Both the position numbers and the translations under genes were made by a program. From Schumannella sp. 10F1B-5-1 (GTDB lineage: Bacteria; Actinomycetota; Actinomycetes; Actinomycetales; Microbacteriaceae): 36,099 nucleotides of DNA. The notes under the pieces are model-generated. The model made no database searches. It saw nothing but the letters and a program-made list of their open reading frames with translations, and was not told the origin of the DNA. The stretch covers positions 335,204 to 371,302 of the forward strand of contig NZ_VHQH01000038.1 of the NCBI RefSeq assembly GCF_006517535.1, written 5' to 3'. Shown here in pieces: positions 1 to 6,890 of the stretch. How positions within the stretch are numbered: the first letter of the stretch is position 1; every line of letters begins with the position of its first letter.

Positions 1-366
1 CAGCAGCCCTACGGCCAACCCGCGCAGCCGCAGCAGCAGCCCTACGGGCAGCCGGCCCAGCCCTACGGCCAGCCGCAGGGCTACGCCCAGCCCGGCGCCT
101 ACGCCTACCAGCCGGTCGCCGCCGCCAAGACCAACACGCTCGCGATCATCTCGCTCGTGCTCGCCTTCGTGGTCTCGCTCGGCGCCGTCATCACCGGCCA
201 CATCGCCCTCAACCAGATCAAGCGCACGGGTGAGGGCGGCCGCGGCCTCGCCCTCGCCGGTCTGATCATCGGCTACGTCGGCATCGCCGTCGGCGTGATC
301 TACTTCGCCATCGTGATCATCGCGATCATCGCCGGCGCATCGTCGTCGTCGTACTACGACTACTGA
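1..366 (+). CDS. DUF4190 domain-containing membrane protein (5' end missing)
   Basis: The reading frame is open from the first base of the window, so the N-terminus is lost. The visible part begins with a Gln/Pro/Tyr/Gly-rich stretch of PYGQP-like repeats (bases 1-110). A DUF4190-type module follows: a hydrophobic helix, a short loop with GHIALNQIKRTGEGGRGLALAG, and a second long hydrophobic helix, ending in a Ser run and YYDY. In this family two membrane helices carry a cytosolic low-complexity tail; the function is unknown and I assign none. It is followed by a hairpin terminator. A second DUF4190 protein, with a zinc ribbon instead of the PYGQP tail, lies at 24164-24568. Identification of the domain is firm; the role is open. 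Confidence 0.85.
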   Translation, partial: QQPYGQPAQPQQQPYGQPAQPYGQPQGYAQPGAYAYQPVAAAKTNTLAIISLVLAFVVSLGAVITGHIALNQIKRTGEGGRGLALAGLIIGYVGIAVGVIYFAIVIIAIIAGASSSSYYDY

Positions 367-382
367 GTCGCACGTCGCGAGA

Positions 383-412
383 ACGGGGTCGGTCCTGCTG
401 GGCCGGCCCCGT
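383..412 (+). terminator. Hairpin terminator after the DUF4190 gene
   Basis: Arms of 13 nt (383-395 and 400-412, with two G-U pairs) enclose a TGCT loop. The hairpin begins 17 nt after the stop codon. There is no long U tract, as is usual in high-GC actinobacteria. Confidence 0.65.
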
Positions 413-484
413 CGTCGTTCACGGAGGCACTCGCCGGGCCGCGCTGGGTGGAGACCGCGGAGACGTCGCCGGCGGATGCGCGGC

Positions 485-1702
485 TCAGGCCCGCTCGGCC
501 AGGATCGCCACCCGGCGCCCTCCGCGCCGCGTGAGCACGAGGGTCGCCGAGGCGGGCCCGCTCGGGTTCAGGCGCTTGCGCAGCTGAGCCGGGTCGACAT
601 CCACGCCCCGCTTCTTGATCTCGAGCGTGCCCACGCCGCGCTCGCGCAGCAGGCGCTTGAGCCTCTTCTCGTCGAAGGGCAGCTCCTCGAGCACGCGGAA
701 GCGCTGGGCGAACGGCGTCTCGACGGCGGTCTCGGCCGTGATCCAGGCGATCGTCTCGTCGATCATCCGGCCGTCGAGCCGACGCGCGAGATCGCCGATC
801 AGGCGGGCTCGGATGACGGCGCCGTCGGGCTCGTAGAGCCACGCCCCGAGCTCGCCCACCTCGGCGTCGTCGCTGTCGGCGGCCGCGGTCAGCTCGGCGG
901 CACCGTGCGCGCCCAGCACGAGGGCGGCGCGTCCGACGCCCGCTCGGGCGAGCGGGCCCGACCACACGACGAGCTCGACGACCTCGCGGTCGACCGACAC
1001 CCACTGCGCCTCCATGTCGGCGGGCAGCAGCGCCCGGTCGAGGCCGGGCCCGAGCTTGACCCCGACCGGGATGCGCCGGCCCAGGTCGAAGCAGAACTCG
1101 AGTGACGGCTCCCAGTCGTGCGGGTCGTCGAGGCGGCGCCCGCGCGGGCCGCCGGCGCCCCCAGGGCCACCGGCGCCGGAGGCTCCGGCCCGGCGCCGTG
1201 CCGGGTCGAGCCACGCCGCATCCACCTCGCCGAGGTCGACGGTCGTCGCATCGGCGCAGTCGACGCGGGCGCGGGGGAACGGGGCCAGGTTGTAGGCGGC
1301 CAGCGCGGCCGTGGTCTCGTCGCGTTCGACCGCGAGCACGCCGAGATCGAGGCCGGCCAGAGCCAGCGCGTCCGCGCCGATGCCGCAGCCCAGGTCGGCG
1401 ACGTGGTCGAGGCCCGCCGCCGCGAACCGGCCGGCATGCAGCGAGGCCACCGCGAGCCGGGTCGACTGCTCGAGGCCCGCCTCGGTGAACAGCATCCGGT
1501 CGGCGAAGGCGCCGAACTTCGCCCGGGCACGGCGGCGCAGGCGGGCCTGCGAGAGCACGGCCGCGACGCGCGCGGGGGAGTGACCGGCGGCGCGCAGACG
1601 GCTCACGGCGGCGACGGCGTCGCCCAGCGCATCCACGTCGAGGGCGTCGAGCAGCTCGAGGCTCTCGGGGGTGAGGAGCTCGCGCAGCTCGGCCGTATCC
1701 AC
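485..1702 (-). CDS. Class I SAM-dependent methyltransferase with C-terminal THUMP-like domain
   Basis: 405 aa from a GTG start. The SAM-binding glycine loop is ADLGCGIGA (about residues 102-110) in a Rossmann-type methyltransferase core. The last ~75 residues (RLLRERGVGTLEIKKRGVDVDP...LKRLNP-like segment) match the THUMP-like domain that ends a family of actinobacterial methyltransferases. Family knowledge suggests a nucleic-acid substrate, probably RNA, but the target is not established. The start is supported by a -10 hexamer TAGGGT exactly 6 nt before the GTG, which makes the mRNA probably leaderless. It is transcribed alone, divergently from groES. Confidence 0.85.
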   Translation of the reverse strand: MDTAELRELLTPESLELLDALDVDALGDAVAAVSRLRAAGHSPARVAAVLSQARLRRRARAKFGAFADRMLFTEAGLEQSTRLAVASLHAGRFAAAGLDHVADLGCGIGADALALAGLDLGVLAVERDETTAALAAYNLAPFPRARVDCADATTVDLGEVDAAWLDPARRRAGASGAGGPGGAGGPRGRRLDDPHDWEPSLEFCFDLGRRIPVGVKLGPGLDRALLPADMEAQWVSVDREVVELVVWSGPLARAGVGRAALVLGAHGAAELTAAADSDDAEVGELGAWLYEPDGAVIRARLIGDLARRLDGRMIDETIAWITAETAVETPFAQRFRVLEELPFDEKRLKRLLRERGVGTLEIKKRGVDVDPAQLRKRLNPSGPASATLVLTRRGGRRVAILAERA

Positions 1703-1708
1703 CCGTCA

Positions 1709-1714
1709 ACCCTA
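1709..1714 (-). promoter_or_regulatory. -10 element of a leaderless promoter (methyltransferase)
   Basis: On the minus strand TAGGGT is followed by 6 nt (TGACGG) and then the GTG start. Transcription would begin at or next to the start codon. The same TANNNT-N6-RTG layout recurs at seven other genes in the window. Confidence 0.6.
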
Positions 1715-1779
1715 GGCGGGCGAGAGGATGTGGTCGCAGACCGCGGTCGGCGCCGGCGACGCGGCCGGCGGTCCGTGTT

Positions 1780-1806
1780 CTGGCACTCGCATTGAACGAC
1801 TGCTAA
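1780..1806 (+). promoter_or_regulatory. CIRCE-like HrcA operator, upstream copy
   Basis: 27 bp in the CIRCE layout: left arm CTGGCACTC, 9-nt spacer, right arm GACTGCTAA. The consensus is TTAGCACTC-N9-GAGTGCTAA, so there are two mismatches on the left and one on the right. The groES -35 hexamer lies within the spacer, so HrcA bound here would cover the promoter. HrcA itself is not in the window. Confidence 0.65.
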
Positions 1807-1820
1807 CGACGCGCTATGGT
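1792..1820 (+). promoter_or_regulatory. groES promoter (sigma-70 type)
   Basis: TTGAAC (1792-1797), a 17-nt spacer and TATGGT (1815-1820): the best -35/-10 pair in the window. The predicted start of transcription is near 1827, inside the second CIRCE-like element. Confidence 0.75.
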
Positions 1821-1824
1821 GTCT

Positions 1825-1851
1825 TTGGCACTCTCAGACGGAGTGTGCCAA
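1825..1851 (+). promoter_or_regulatory. CIRCE-like HrcA operator, downstream copy
   Basis: Left arm TTGGCACTC, 9-nt spacer, right arm GTGTGCCAA. The arms are perfectly complementary except for one position and are spaced exactly as in CIRCE. The element covers the expected transcription start of groES. Confidence 0.8.
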
Positions 1852-1880
1852 CAGGACTTCAACGAAAGAAGAGGGTCAGA

Positions 1881-2177
1881 GTGTCGGTCTCCATCAAGCC
1901 GCTCGAAGATCGCATCGTCATCCGCCAGGTCGACGCGGAGCAGGTCACCGCGTCGGGCCTCGTGATCCCCGACACCGCGAAGGAGAAGCCGCAGGAGGGC
2001 GAGGTCGTCGCCGTCGGACCCGGCCGTGTCGACGACAACGGCAACCGCGTCCCGGTCGACGTCGCCGTGGGTGACAAGGTCATCTACTCGAAGTACGGCG
2101 GCACCGAGGTCAAGGTCGGCGGCGAGGACCTGCTGGTCCTGTCGGCCCGCGACGTGCTCGCGGTCGTGGAGCGCTGA
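1881..2177 (+). CDS. groES: Co-chaperonin GroES
   Basis: 98 aa, the usual GroES length, starting at GTG 1881. An in-frame extension upstream to 1728 runs through the promoter and operators and is rejected. It starts [16 protein letters not shown] and contains the GroES features: mobile loop (about residues 17-32, [18 protein letters not shown]), [13 protein letters not shown], and the C-terminal [14 protein letters not shown]. GroES caps the GroEL ring in ATP-driven folding in the cytosol. A purine-rich GAAGAGGG lies just upstream as RBS. Two CIRCE-like operators predict heat-shock control by HrcA. No groEL follows; the gene appears monocistronic, ending in a strong terminator at 2200. Confidence 0.97.
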   Translation: MSVSIKPLEDRIVIRQVDAEQVTASGLVIPDTAKEKPQEGEVVAVGPGRVDDNGNRVPVDVAVGDKVIYSKYGGTEVKVGGEDLLVLSARDVLAVVER

Positions 2178-2199
2178 GCCGCCTCCCCACCAGCTTCTG

Positions 2200-2229
2200 A
2201 AGGGCCCCGCCGTGACCGGCGGGGCCCTT
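2200..2229 (+). terminator. Intrinsic terminator of groES
   Basis: Perfect 12-bp arms AAGGGCCCCGCC (2200-2211) and their complement (2218-2229) around a 6-nt loop, 23 nt after the stop codon. It separates groES from rarD. Confidence 0.85.
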
Positions 2230-2240
2230 CGTCGTCTCAC

Positions 2241-2246
2241 TAGGCT
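2241..2246 (+). promoter_or_regulatory. -10 element of a leaderless promoter (rarD)
   Basis: TAGGCT, then 6 nt, then the GTG start at 2253. There is no Shine-Dalgarno, which fits a leaderless transcript. Confidence 0.6.
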
Positions 2247-2252
2247 CGATCG

Positions 2253-3281
2253 GTGAGCACACCCGATCTCGACTCCGGCGGCACCGCGTCGGCCCCCGAT
2301 GCCGCTGCGACGCCCGCCGTGTCGACCGCCGCGTCCGCCGCCGCGACGGCGACCCCCGCCGACCGCGTCACCGGCTCCGGCCTCGGCTACGCGCTCGCGG
2401 CCTACCTGCTGTGGGGCTTCCTGCCCGCCTACTTCGTGCTGCTCGCCCCCGTCGGGCCCTTCGAGGTCGTCGGCTGGCGCATCCTGTTCTCACTGATCTT
2501 CTGCGCGCTGCTGCTGACCGCGCGCCGGCACTGGGCGCCGCTCCTGGCCCTCGTGCGCGATCGCCGCGTGCTGCTCTCGCTGGGGGCGGCCGCGGCCGTC
2601 ATCTACGTCAACTGGCAGGTCTTCATCATCGCCTCGCTCGGCGGTCAGGTGCTGCAGGCCTCGCTCGGCTACTTCATCAACCCGATCGTCACGGTGCTGT
2701 TCGGGGTGATCGTGCTGCGCGAGCGCCTGCGCGCCGCGCAGTGGGTCGCGGTGGGCATCTCGGTCGCCGCGATCGTCGTGATCGCCGTCGGCTACGGCGC
2801 CGTGCCCTGGATCTCGCTCGTGCTCGCGCTCAGCTTCGGCAGCTACGGCCTGATCAAGAAGCGCGTGGGCTCGCGAGTGGATGCGGTGGGCGGCCTCACG
2901 ATCGAGACGGCCTGGCTGGCTCCGCTCGCCGTCGTGCAGCTCACGGTCGTCGGCGTGACGGGCGGCTTCGAGTTCGGGCGACACGGCGTCGTGCACACCG
3001 TGCTGGTGCTGCTCACGGGCGTCGCGACGGCGCTGCCGCTGCTGCTCTTCGCCTCGGCGGCCCGCCGGCTGCCGCTCGTGGCGCTCGGACTGACCCAGTA
3101 CCTGGCTCCCGTGCTGCAGTTCGTGACCGGCGTCGTGCTGCTGCACGAGGAGATCGACACCGAGCGGTGGATCGGCTTCGGCCTGGTCTGGGTCGCCGTG
3201 ATCGTGCTCTCGGTCGACGCGCTGCTCGCCGCGCGGCGAGGGCGGCGCATCCGCGTCGCCGCAGGCGTTACAGGGCTGTAA
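2253..3281 (+). CDS. rarD: EamA family transporter, RarD type
   Basis: 342 aa. A cytosolic Ala/Pro/Thr-rich N-terminus of about 40 residues precedes ten predicted membrane helices. These begin GYALAAYLLWGFLPAYFVLL and contain GWRILFSLIF, YFINPIVTVLFGVIVLRERL and LTQYLAPVLQFVTGVVLLHE, all typical of the RarD branch of the DMT/EamA superfamily. The RarD substrate is not known with certainty; export of amino acids or other small metabolites is usual for EamA proteins. The N-terminus could begin later than the chosen GTG, but TAGGCT 6 nt upstream supports 2253. The stop codon lies inside a GTTAC-N6-GTAAC palindrome that probably serves the next gene. Confidence 0.88.
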   Translation: MSTPDLDSGGTASAPDAAATPAVSTAASAAATATPADRVTGSGLGYALAAYLLWGFLPAYFVLLAPVGPFEVVGWRILFSLIFCALLLTARRHWAPLLALVRDRRVLLSLGAAAAVIYVNWQVFIIASLGGQVLQASLGYFINPIVTVLFGVIVLRERLRAAQWVAVGISVAAIVVIAVGYGAVPWISLVLALSFGSYGLIKKRVGSRVDAVGGLTIETAWLAPLAVVQLTVVGVTGGFEFGRHGVVHTVLVLLTGVATALPLLLFASAARRLPLVALGLTQYLAPVLQFVTGVVLLHEEIDTERWIGFGLVWVAVIVLSVDALLAARRGRRIRVAAGVTGL

Positions 3282-3282
3282 C
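3267..3282 (+). promoter_or_regulatory. GlnR-like nitrogen-control box
   Basis: GTTAC AGGGCT GTAAC, a perfect 7-bp inverted repeat with a 2-nt centre. It fits the actinobacterial GlnR pattern GTnAC-n6-GnAAC. It lies 102 nt before livK and about 30 nt before a plausible -10 (TACTTT, 3314-3319), an activator-like position. It overlaps the rarD stop codon. Whether this organism has GlnR cannot be seen here. Confidence 0.5.
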
Positions 3283-3383
3283 ACCGCCTTATTGTCTCCG
3301 CCTCAATCGCCGATTACTTTTGCACCCACGCGAGGGCGCGTGTGCGCCCGAGCTTTCCCTGCACATCATCACCAAGGAGCAAC

Positions 3384-4661
3384 ATGGGTGCCTTCGCACG
3401 CCCCACGTCCTCTCGCTCGATCCGGGCGGCCCTCGGCAGCATCGCGCTGCTGGGCGCCACCGCGCTCGTCCTGACCGGCTGCGCCACTGGCAGCGGGAAC
3501 AGCGGCAGCGGATCGGGTGACGAGCTCGACCTCAAGATCGGCTCGCTGCTGCCGACCACCGGCACGCTCGCGGTCCTCGGCCCGCCCGAGATCGCCGGCG
3601 TCCAGGCGGCCGTCAACGACATCAACGACGCCAAGGCGGGGATCACGATCTCCTCCGAGCAGAAGGACTCGGGCGACACCTCGACCGACATCGCGACCCA
3701 GTCGACCAAAGCGCTGCTCTCGAGCGGCGTCTCGGCGATCGTCGGCGCCGCGTCGTCGGGCGTCTCGCTCTCGGTCATCGACCAGATCACCCAGGCCGGG
3801 GTCGTGCAGATCTCGCCTGCCAACACCTCGCCCGCCTTCACCGACTACAAGGACGACGGATACTACTTCCGCACCGCCCCGTCGGACGTGCTGCAGGGTC
3901 AGGTCGTCGGTCAGAAGATCGTCAAGGACGGCGCCACCACCGTCTCGATCCTCTACGGCAACAACGACTACGGCATCGGCCTCAACAAGAGCGTCACCGA
4001 GTACTTCGAGGCCAACGGCGTCGAGGTCGCGGCCGACGTGACCTTCGACGAGGGCGCGAGCGACTTCACCTCCTCGGTGACCACCGCGCTCGCCCCGAAC
4101 CCCGACGCGCTGCTCGTGATCTCGTACGACGAGATCAAGGTCATCGCCGAGCAGCTCAAGGGCCAGGGCTTCGACTTCTCGAAGCTCTACGGCGTCGACG
4201 GCAACTACGGCGTCATCGACTCGAGCTACACCAACGTCGACATCGCCGGCAGCCAGTTCACCAACCCCGGTGTGAAGGCGAGCGACGAGTTCCAGGCCAA
4301 GCTGCAGAAGGTCGTCAAGGACGCCGGTGACAAGGAGCTGACCGTGTTCAGCTACGCGCCCGAGTCGTACGACGCGACCATCCTGATCGCCCTCGCGGCG
4401 CTCCAGGGCGGCGCGACCGACGGCAAGACGATCCGCGACAACCTCGAGAAGGTGTCGAAGGACGGCGAGAAGTGCGACACCTTCGCCGACTGCGCCAAGC
4501 TGATCAACGACGGCAAGGACATCGACTACGAGGGCCAGTCCGGCCCGATCTCGTTCGACAAGAACGGTGACCCGGCTCAGGCCTACGTCTCGGTGTGGAA
4601 GTACACCGAGGGCAACAAGACCGAGTACGAGGACGCCGTCTTCGGCGACCTGACCAAGTAA
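3384..4661 (+). CDS. livK: LIV-type ABC transporter substrate-binding lipoprotein
   Basis: 425 aa starting at ATG 3384 with AAGGAG 4 nt upstream. The signal peptide ends in a lipobox LTGC with Cys33 as the lipidation site, followed by a Gly/Ser linker. The mature part is a Peripla_BP_6 receptor: DLKIGSLLPTTGTLAVLGPPE at the start of lobe 1, VSAIVGAASSGVSLSVIDQI, VQISPANTSPAFT, and the hinge strand TVSILYGNNDYG. Such receptors bind branched-chain amino acids, or in some members amides or urea; the ligand is not decided by the sequence. The transporter body (livHMGF) lies on the opposite strand, convergent. A GlnR-like box upstream suggests nitrogen control separate from the membrane components. 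Confidence 0.92.
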   Translation: MGAFARPTSSRSIRAALGSIALLGATALVLTGCATGSGNSGSGSGDELDLKIGSLLPTTGTLAVLGPPEIAGVQAAVNDINDAKAGITISSEQKDSGDTSTDIATQSTKALLSSGVSAIVGAASSGVSLSVIDQITQAGVVQISPANTSPAFTDYKDDGYYFRTAPSDVLQGQVVGQKIVKDGATTVSILYGNNDYGIGLNKSVTEYFEANGVEVAADVTFDEGASDFTSSVTTALAPNPDALLVISYDEIKVIAEQLKGQGFDFSKLYGVDGNYGVIDSSYTNVDIAGSQFTNPGVKASDEFQAKLQKVVKDAGDKELTVFSYAPESYDATILIALAALQGGATDGKTIRDNLEKVSKDGEKCDTFADCAKLINDGKDIDYEGQSGPISFDKNGDPAQAYVSVWKYTEGNKTEYEDAVFGDLTK

Positions 4662-4686
4662 GGTCTCGCGGTCTCGACCGCACAGG

Positions 4687-4717
4687 AAGGGGCTCGGCCG
4701 TCAGGCCGGGCCCCTTT
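4687..4717 (+). terminator. Intrinsic terminator of livK
   Basis: Stem AAGGGGCTCGGCC (4687-4699), loop GTCA, then the complementary arm with one G-U pair, ending in TTT (4715-4717). It lies 25 nt after the stop codon. Confidence 0.8.
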
Positions 4718-4806
4718 CGCGTGCCCGGATGCGTGCTTCTCGCGTGCGCGGATGCGCGCTTCTCACGGGTCGGGAGACGCGCGCATCCGCACCCGACGTC
4801 CCTCGT

Positions 4807-4874
4807 CGCAACTCAGCACGGATGCGCCCGTGTGCCCGACGCGGGTCGCCCAGCGCGGTCCTTGCTGAGTTGCG
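4807..4874 (+). repeat. Palindromic repeat unit 1 (GCAACTCAGCA family)
   Basis: Perfect 12-bp inverted arms CGCAACTCAGCA (4807-4818) and TGCTGAGTTGCG (4863-4874) around a 44-nt centre. A second unit with the same arms follows 24 nt later. The outer GCAACTC/GAGTTGC heptamer is shared with the hairpin repeats at 34.2 and 35.3 kb. Confidence 0.75.
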
Positions 4875-4898
4875 TCACCACGCTTCCGCGCGCGGGTT

Positions 4899-4966
4899 CG
4901 CAACTCAGCACGGATGCGGTCCGGTGGCCCGTGCGGGCCCGGCGGGCCGTCCGGTGCTGAGTTGCG
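4899..4966 (+). repeat. Palindromic repeat unit 2 (GCAACTCAGCA family)
   Basis: Perfect 13-bp arms CGCAACTCAGCAC (4899-4911) and GTGCTGAGTTGCG (4954-4966). The left arm and the following GGATGCG are identical to unit 1; the centre differs. Confidence 0.75.
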
Positions 4967-5082
4967 GATCCCGCGGTGCGCGGATCCCGCGGGGTTCGGA
5001 CTGCGGGGTGTGGACCGCGGTGCGCGGAGCCCGCGGTGCGTGACGCCAGCGGAGCGGGAGCCCGCGGACTGCCCGGGCATGC

Positions 5083-5116
5083 GAGAGGGCCCCGGATGCG
5101 CATCCGGGGCCCTCTC
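5083..5116 (-). terminator. Perfect 34-bp palindrome, terminator of the livHMGF operon
   Basis: Arms GAGAGGGCCCCGGATG and their complement around CG, perfectly symmetric. It lies 30 nt past the livF stop on the minus strand and can act in both directions. A small hairpin (GCTCAG/CTGAGC, 5122-5140) sits between it and livF. Confidence 0.75.
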
Positions 5117-5146
5117 GGGGTGCTCAGCGGCGTTCTGAGCGGCGAA

Positions 5147-5965
5147 TCAGCTCGCGGCGGGCTTCTTCTTGGCCGCGGGCTTCTCGGGCTTCTCGGCGCT
5201 CTCGGCGCTTCCGGAGGCCTTGGCCTTCTCCTGGTCGGCGGCGAGCGTGCCCAGGTAGAGCTCGATGACCTTCGGGTCGTTCATGAGGTCGCGGCCCGGG
5301 CCCGAGTAGGCGTCGCGGCCCTGGTCGAGCACGTAGCCGCGGTCGCAGATCTGCAGGGCGCGGCGGGCGTTCTGCTCCACGATCAGCACCGAGACGCCGG
5401 CGCGGTTGATCTGCGACACGTTGATGAACGTCTCGTCCTGACGCACGGGCGACAGGCCCGCGCTCGGCTCGTCGAGCAGCAGCACGCTCGGGTCCATCAT
5501 GAGCGCCCGCGACATCGCGACCATCTGGCGCTCGCCGCCCGACAGCGAGCCGGCGCGCGTCGCGAGACGCTTCGACAGCTCGGGGAACAGCGCCGTGATG
5601 AACTCGATGCGCTCGTTGTAGAGCTTCGGCTTCTGGTACAGCCCCATCTGCAGGTTCTCGGCGATCGTGAGCGACGGGAACACGTTGTTCGTCTGCGGCA
5701 CCATGCCCACGCCGCGGCTGACCAGCTTGTCCGCCTTGAGCCCGGTGATGTCGCCGCCGTTCAGCTTCACCGAGCCGCCGCGGATGTTCACCTGCCCGAA
5801 GATCGCCTTCAGCAGCGTCGACTTGCCCGCGCCGTTGGGGCCGATGATGCCGACCAGCTCGCCCTTGCCGACCGTGACCGAGCATCCGTTGAGGATGTTG
5901 ACGCCCGGGAGGTAGCCCGCGACGAGGTCGGTGGTCTCGAGCACCGTCTCCAGCTCAGCGGCCAT
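5147..5965 (-). CDS. livF: LIV-type ABC transporter ATP-binding protein LivF
   Basis: 272 aa from ATG 5965, which has AGGAGG 6 nt upstream; a longer frame to 6058 lies within livG and is rejected. Walker A is GPNGAGKST (42-50), the ABC signature is LSGGE, and Walker B with its catalytic Glu is SVLLLDEPSAGLSP. In HAAT importers LivF and LivG form the cytosolic ATPase pair driving the LivH/LivM channel. The C-terminus ends in a Lys/Ala/Pro/Glu tail (EKPEKPAAKKKPAAS), longer than usual and probably disordered. The gene overlaps the end of livG by 11 nt, so translation is likely coupled. Last gene of the operon. Confidence 0.95.
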   Translation of the reverse strand: MAAELETVLETTDLVAGYLPGVNILNGCSVTVGKGELVGIIGPNGAGKSTLLKAIFGQVNIRGGSVKLNGGDITGLKADKLVSRGVGMVPQTNNVFPSLTIAENLQMGLYQKPKLYNERIEFITALFPELSKRLATRAGSLSGGERQMVAMSRALMMDPSVLLLDEPSAGLSPVRQDETFINVSQINRAGVSVLIVEQNARRALQICDRGYVLDQGRDAYSGPGRDLMNDPKVIELYLGTLAADQEKAKASGSAESAEKPEKPAAKKKPAAS

Positions 5966-6890
5966 CGGCGGCCTCCTCTTCGATCTCTTCCTCGATCTCG
6001 TGCTTGATGAGATCCGATTCCATGTCCTTGGCGATCTCCTGCTGCCCGCGCACGTCACCGAGGTCGGTGTCGTGGTGGGCGCCCAGGTAGGCCTCGATGA
6101 CCGCGGGGTCGTCCATGACCGTGTCGGGGGAGCCCTCGGCGACGATGCGGCCCTCGGCCATGACGATGACCCAGTCGGCGATCTCGCGCACGACGTGCAT
6201 GTCGTGCTCGACGAAGAGCACGGTCATGCCCTCCTTCTTCAGATCGAGGATGTGGCCGAGCAGCGACTGCGTCAGGGCCGGGTTCACGCCCGCCATCGGC
6301 TCGTCGAGCATGACCATCTTCGGGTCGCTCATGAGCGCCCGCGCCATCTCGAGCAGCTTGCGCTGGCCGCCCGAGAGCGATCCGGCGAAGTCCTCGCGCT
6401 TGGCGTCGAGCTTGAACTTCTTCAGCAGCTCGTCGGCCTTCTCGGTGAGCGACTCCTCCTGCTGGCGCCAGATCGAGGGCACGAGCGAGGCGAAGAACCG
6501 CTCGCCCGCCCGCTGCGGCGCGCCGAGCAGCATGTTGTCGATCACGCTGAGCAGGTTGAGTGCCTTGGTCAGCTGGAAGGTGCGCACCATCCCGCGGCGG
6601 GCGACCTTGTGGGCCGGAACGCCGTACTGCTGCTGCCCGAGGAACGTCCAGCGACCCTCGTTCGGCTTGTCGAAGCCGGTGAGCAGGTTGAAGAACGTCG
6701 TCTTGCCGGCGCCGTTCGGGCCGATGAGCGCGGTGATCGCGTTCGCCGGGATCTCGACGTGCTCGACGTTCACCGCGGTGAAGCCGCCGAAGCTGCGGGT
6801 GACGCCATCGGCGACGACGATCGGGTTCTTCTTCGGCACACCGGGGGCCACGGGGCCCGCGATGAGCTCGTTCACGTCCGTCTTAGGCAC
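5955..6890 (-). CDS. livG: LIV-type ABC transporter ATP-binding protein LivG
   Basis: 311 aa from a GTG that overlaps the end of livM by 8 nt. An N-terminal extension of about 24 residues precedes the ATPase: Walker A GPNGAGKTT (57-65), signature LSGGQ, Walker B MVMLDEPMAGVNP, and switch His in VLFVEHDMHVV. The BCA_ABC_TP_C motif near the end (DPAVIEAYLGA) is characteristic of LivG/LivF. The final 30 residues are strongly acidic (EIEEEIEEEAADGR). The partner LivF has a basic tail, so the two tails could interact; that is inference. Confidence 0.95.
   Translation of the reverse strand: MPKTDVNELIAGPVAPGVPKKNPIVVADGVTRSFGGFTAVNVEHVEIPANAITALIGPNGAGKTTFFNLLTGFDKPNEGRWTFLGQQQYGVPAHKVARRGMVRTFQLTKALNLLSVIDNMLLGAPQRAGERFFASLVPSIWRQQEESLTEKADELLKKFKLDAKREDFAGSLSGGQRKLLEMARALMSDPKMVMLDEPMAGVNPALTQSLLGHILDLKKEGMTVLFVEHDMHVVREIADWVIVMAEGRIVAEGSPDTVMDDPAVIEAYLGAHHDTDLGDVRGQQEIAKDMESDLIKHEIEEEIEEEAADGR

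Larger units (their letters stand above)
4718..5082 (+). other. Gene-free convergent interval rich in repeats
   Basis: No credible gene: open frames here overlap on both strands, lack RBSs and have repetitive translations. The interval holds near-direct repeats of CGGATGCGYGCTTCTC (about 4727-4763), two long-armed palindromic units (4807-4874, 4899-4966) and a GC-rich tract with three copies of CCGCGGTGCG (4971, 5015, 5031). It lies between the convergent 3' ends of livK and livF. Confidence 0.7.

Noticed and set aside
1728-1880. N-terminal extension of GroES
   Set aside because: It would be translated through the promoter and both HrcA operators, and GroES has its normal length from GTG 1881.
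5083-5116. Perfect 34-bp palindrome read as a regulator operator
   Set aside because: It sits just after the last gene of an operon and in a convergent gap, with no promoter nearby; a terminator explains it.
4595-5138. Several overlapping small open frames in the livK-livF gap
   Set aside because: They overlap each other on both strands, have no RBS and encode repeat DNA. I treat the gap as non-coding.
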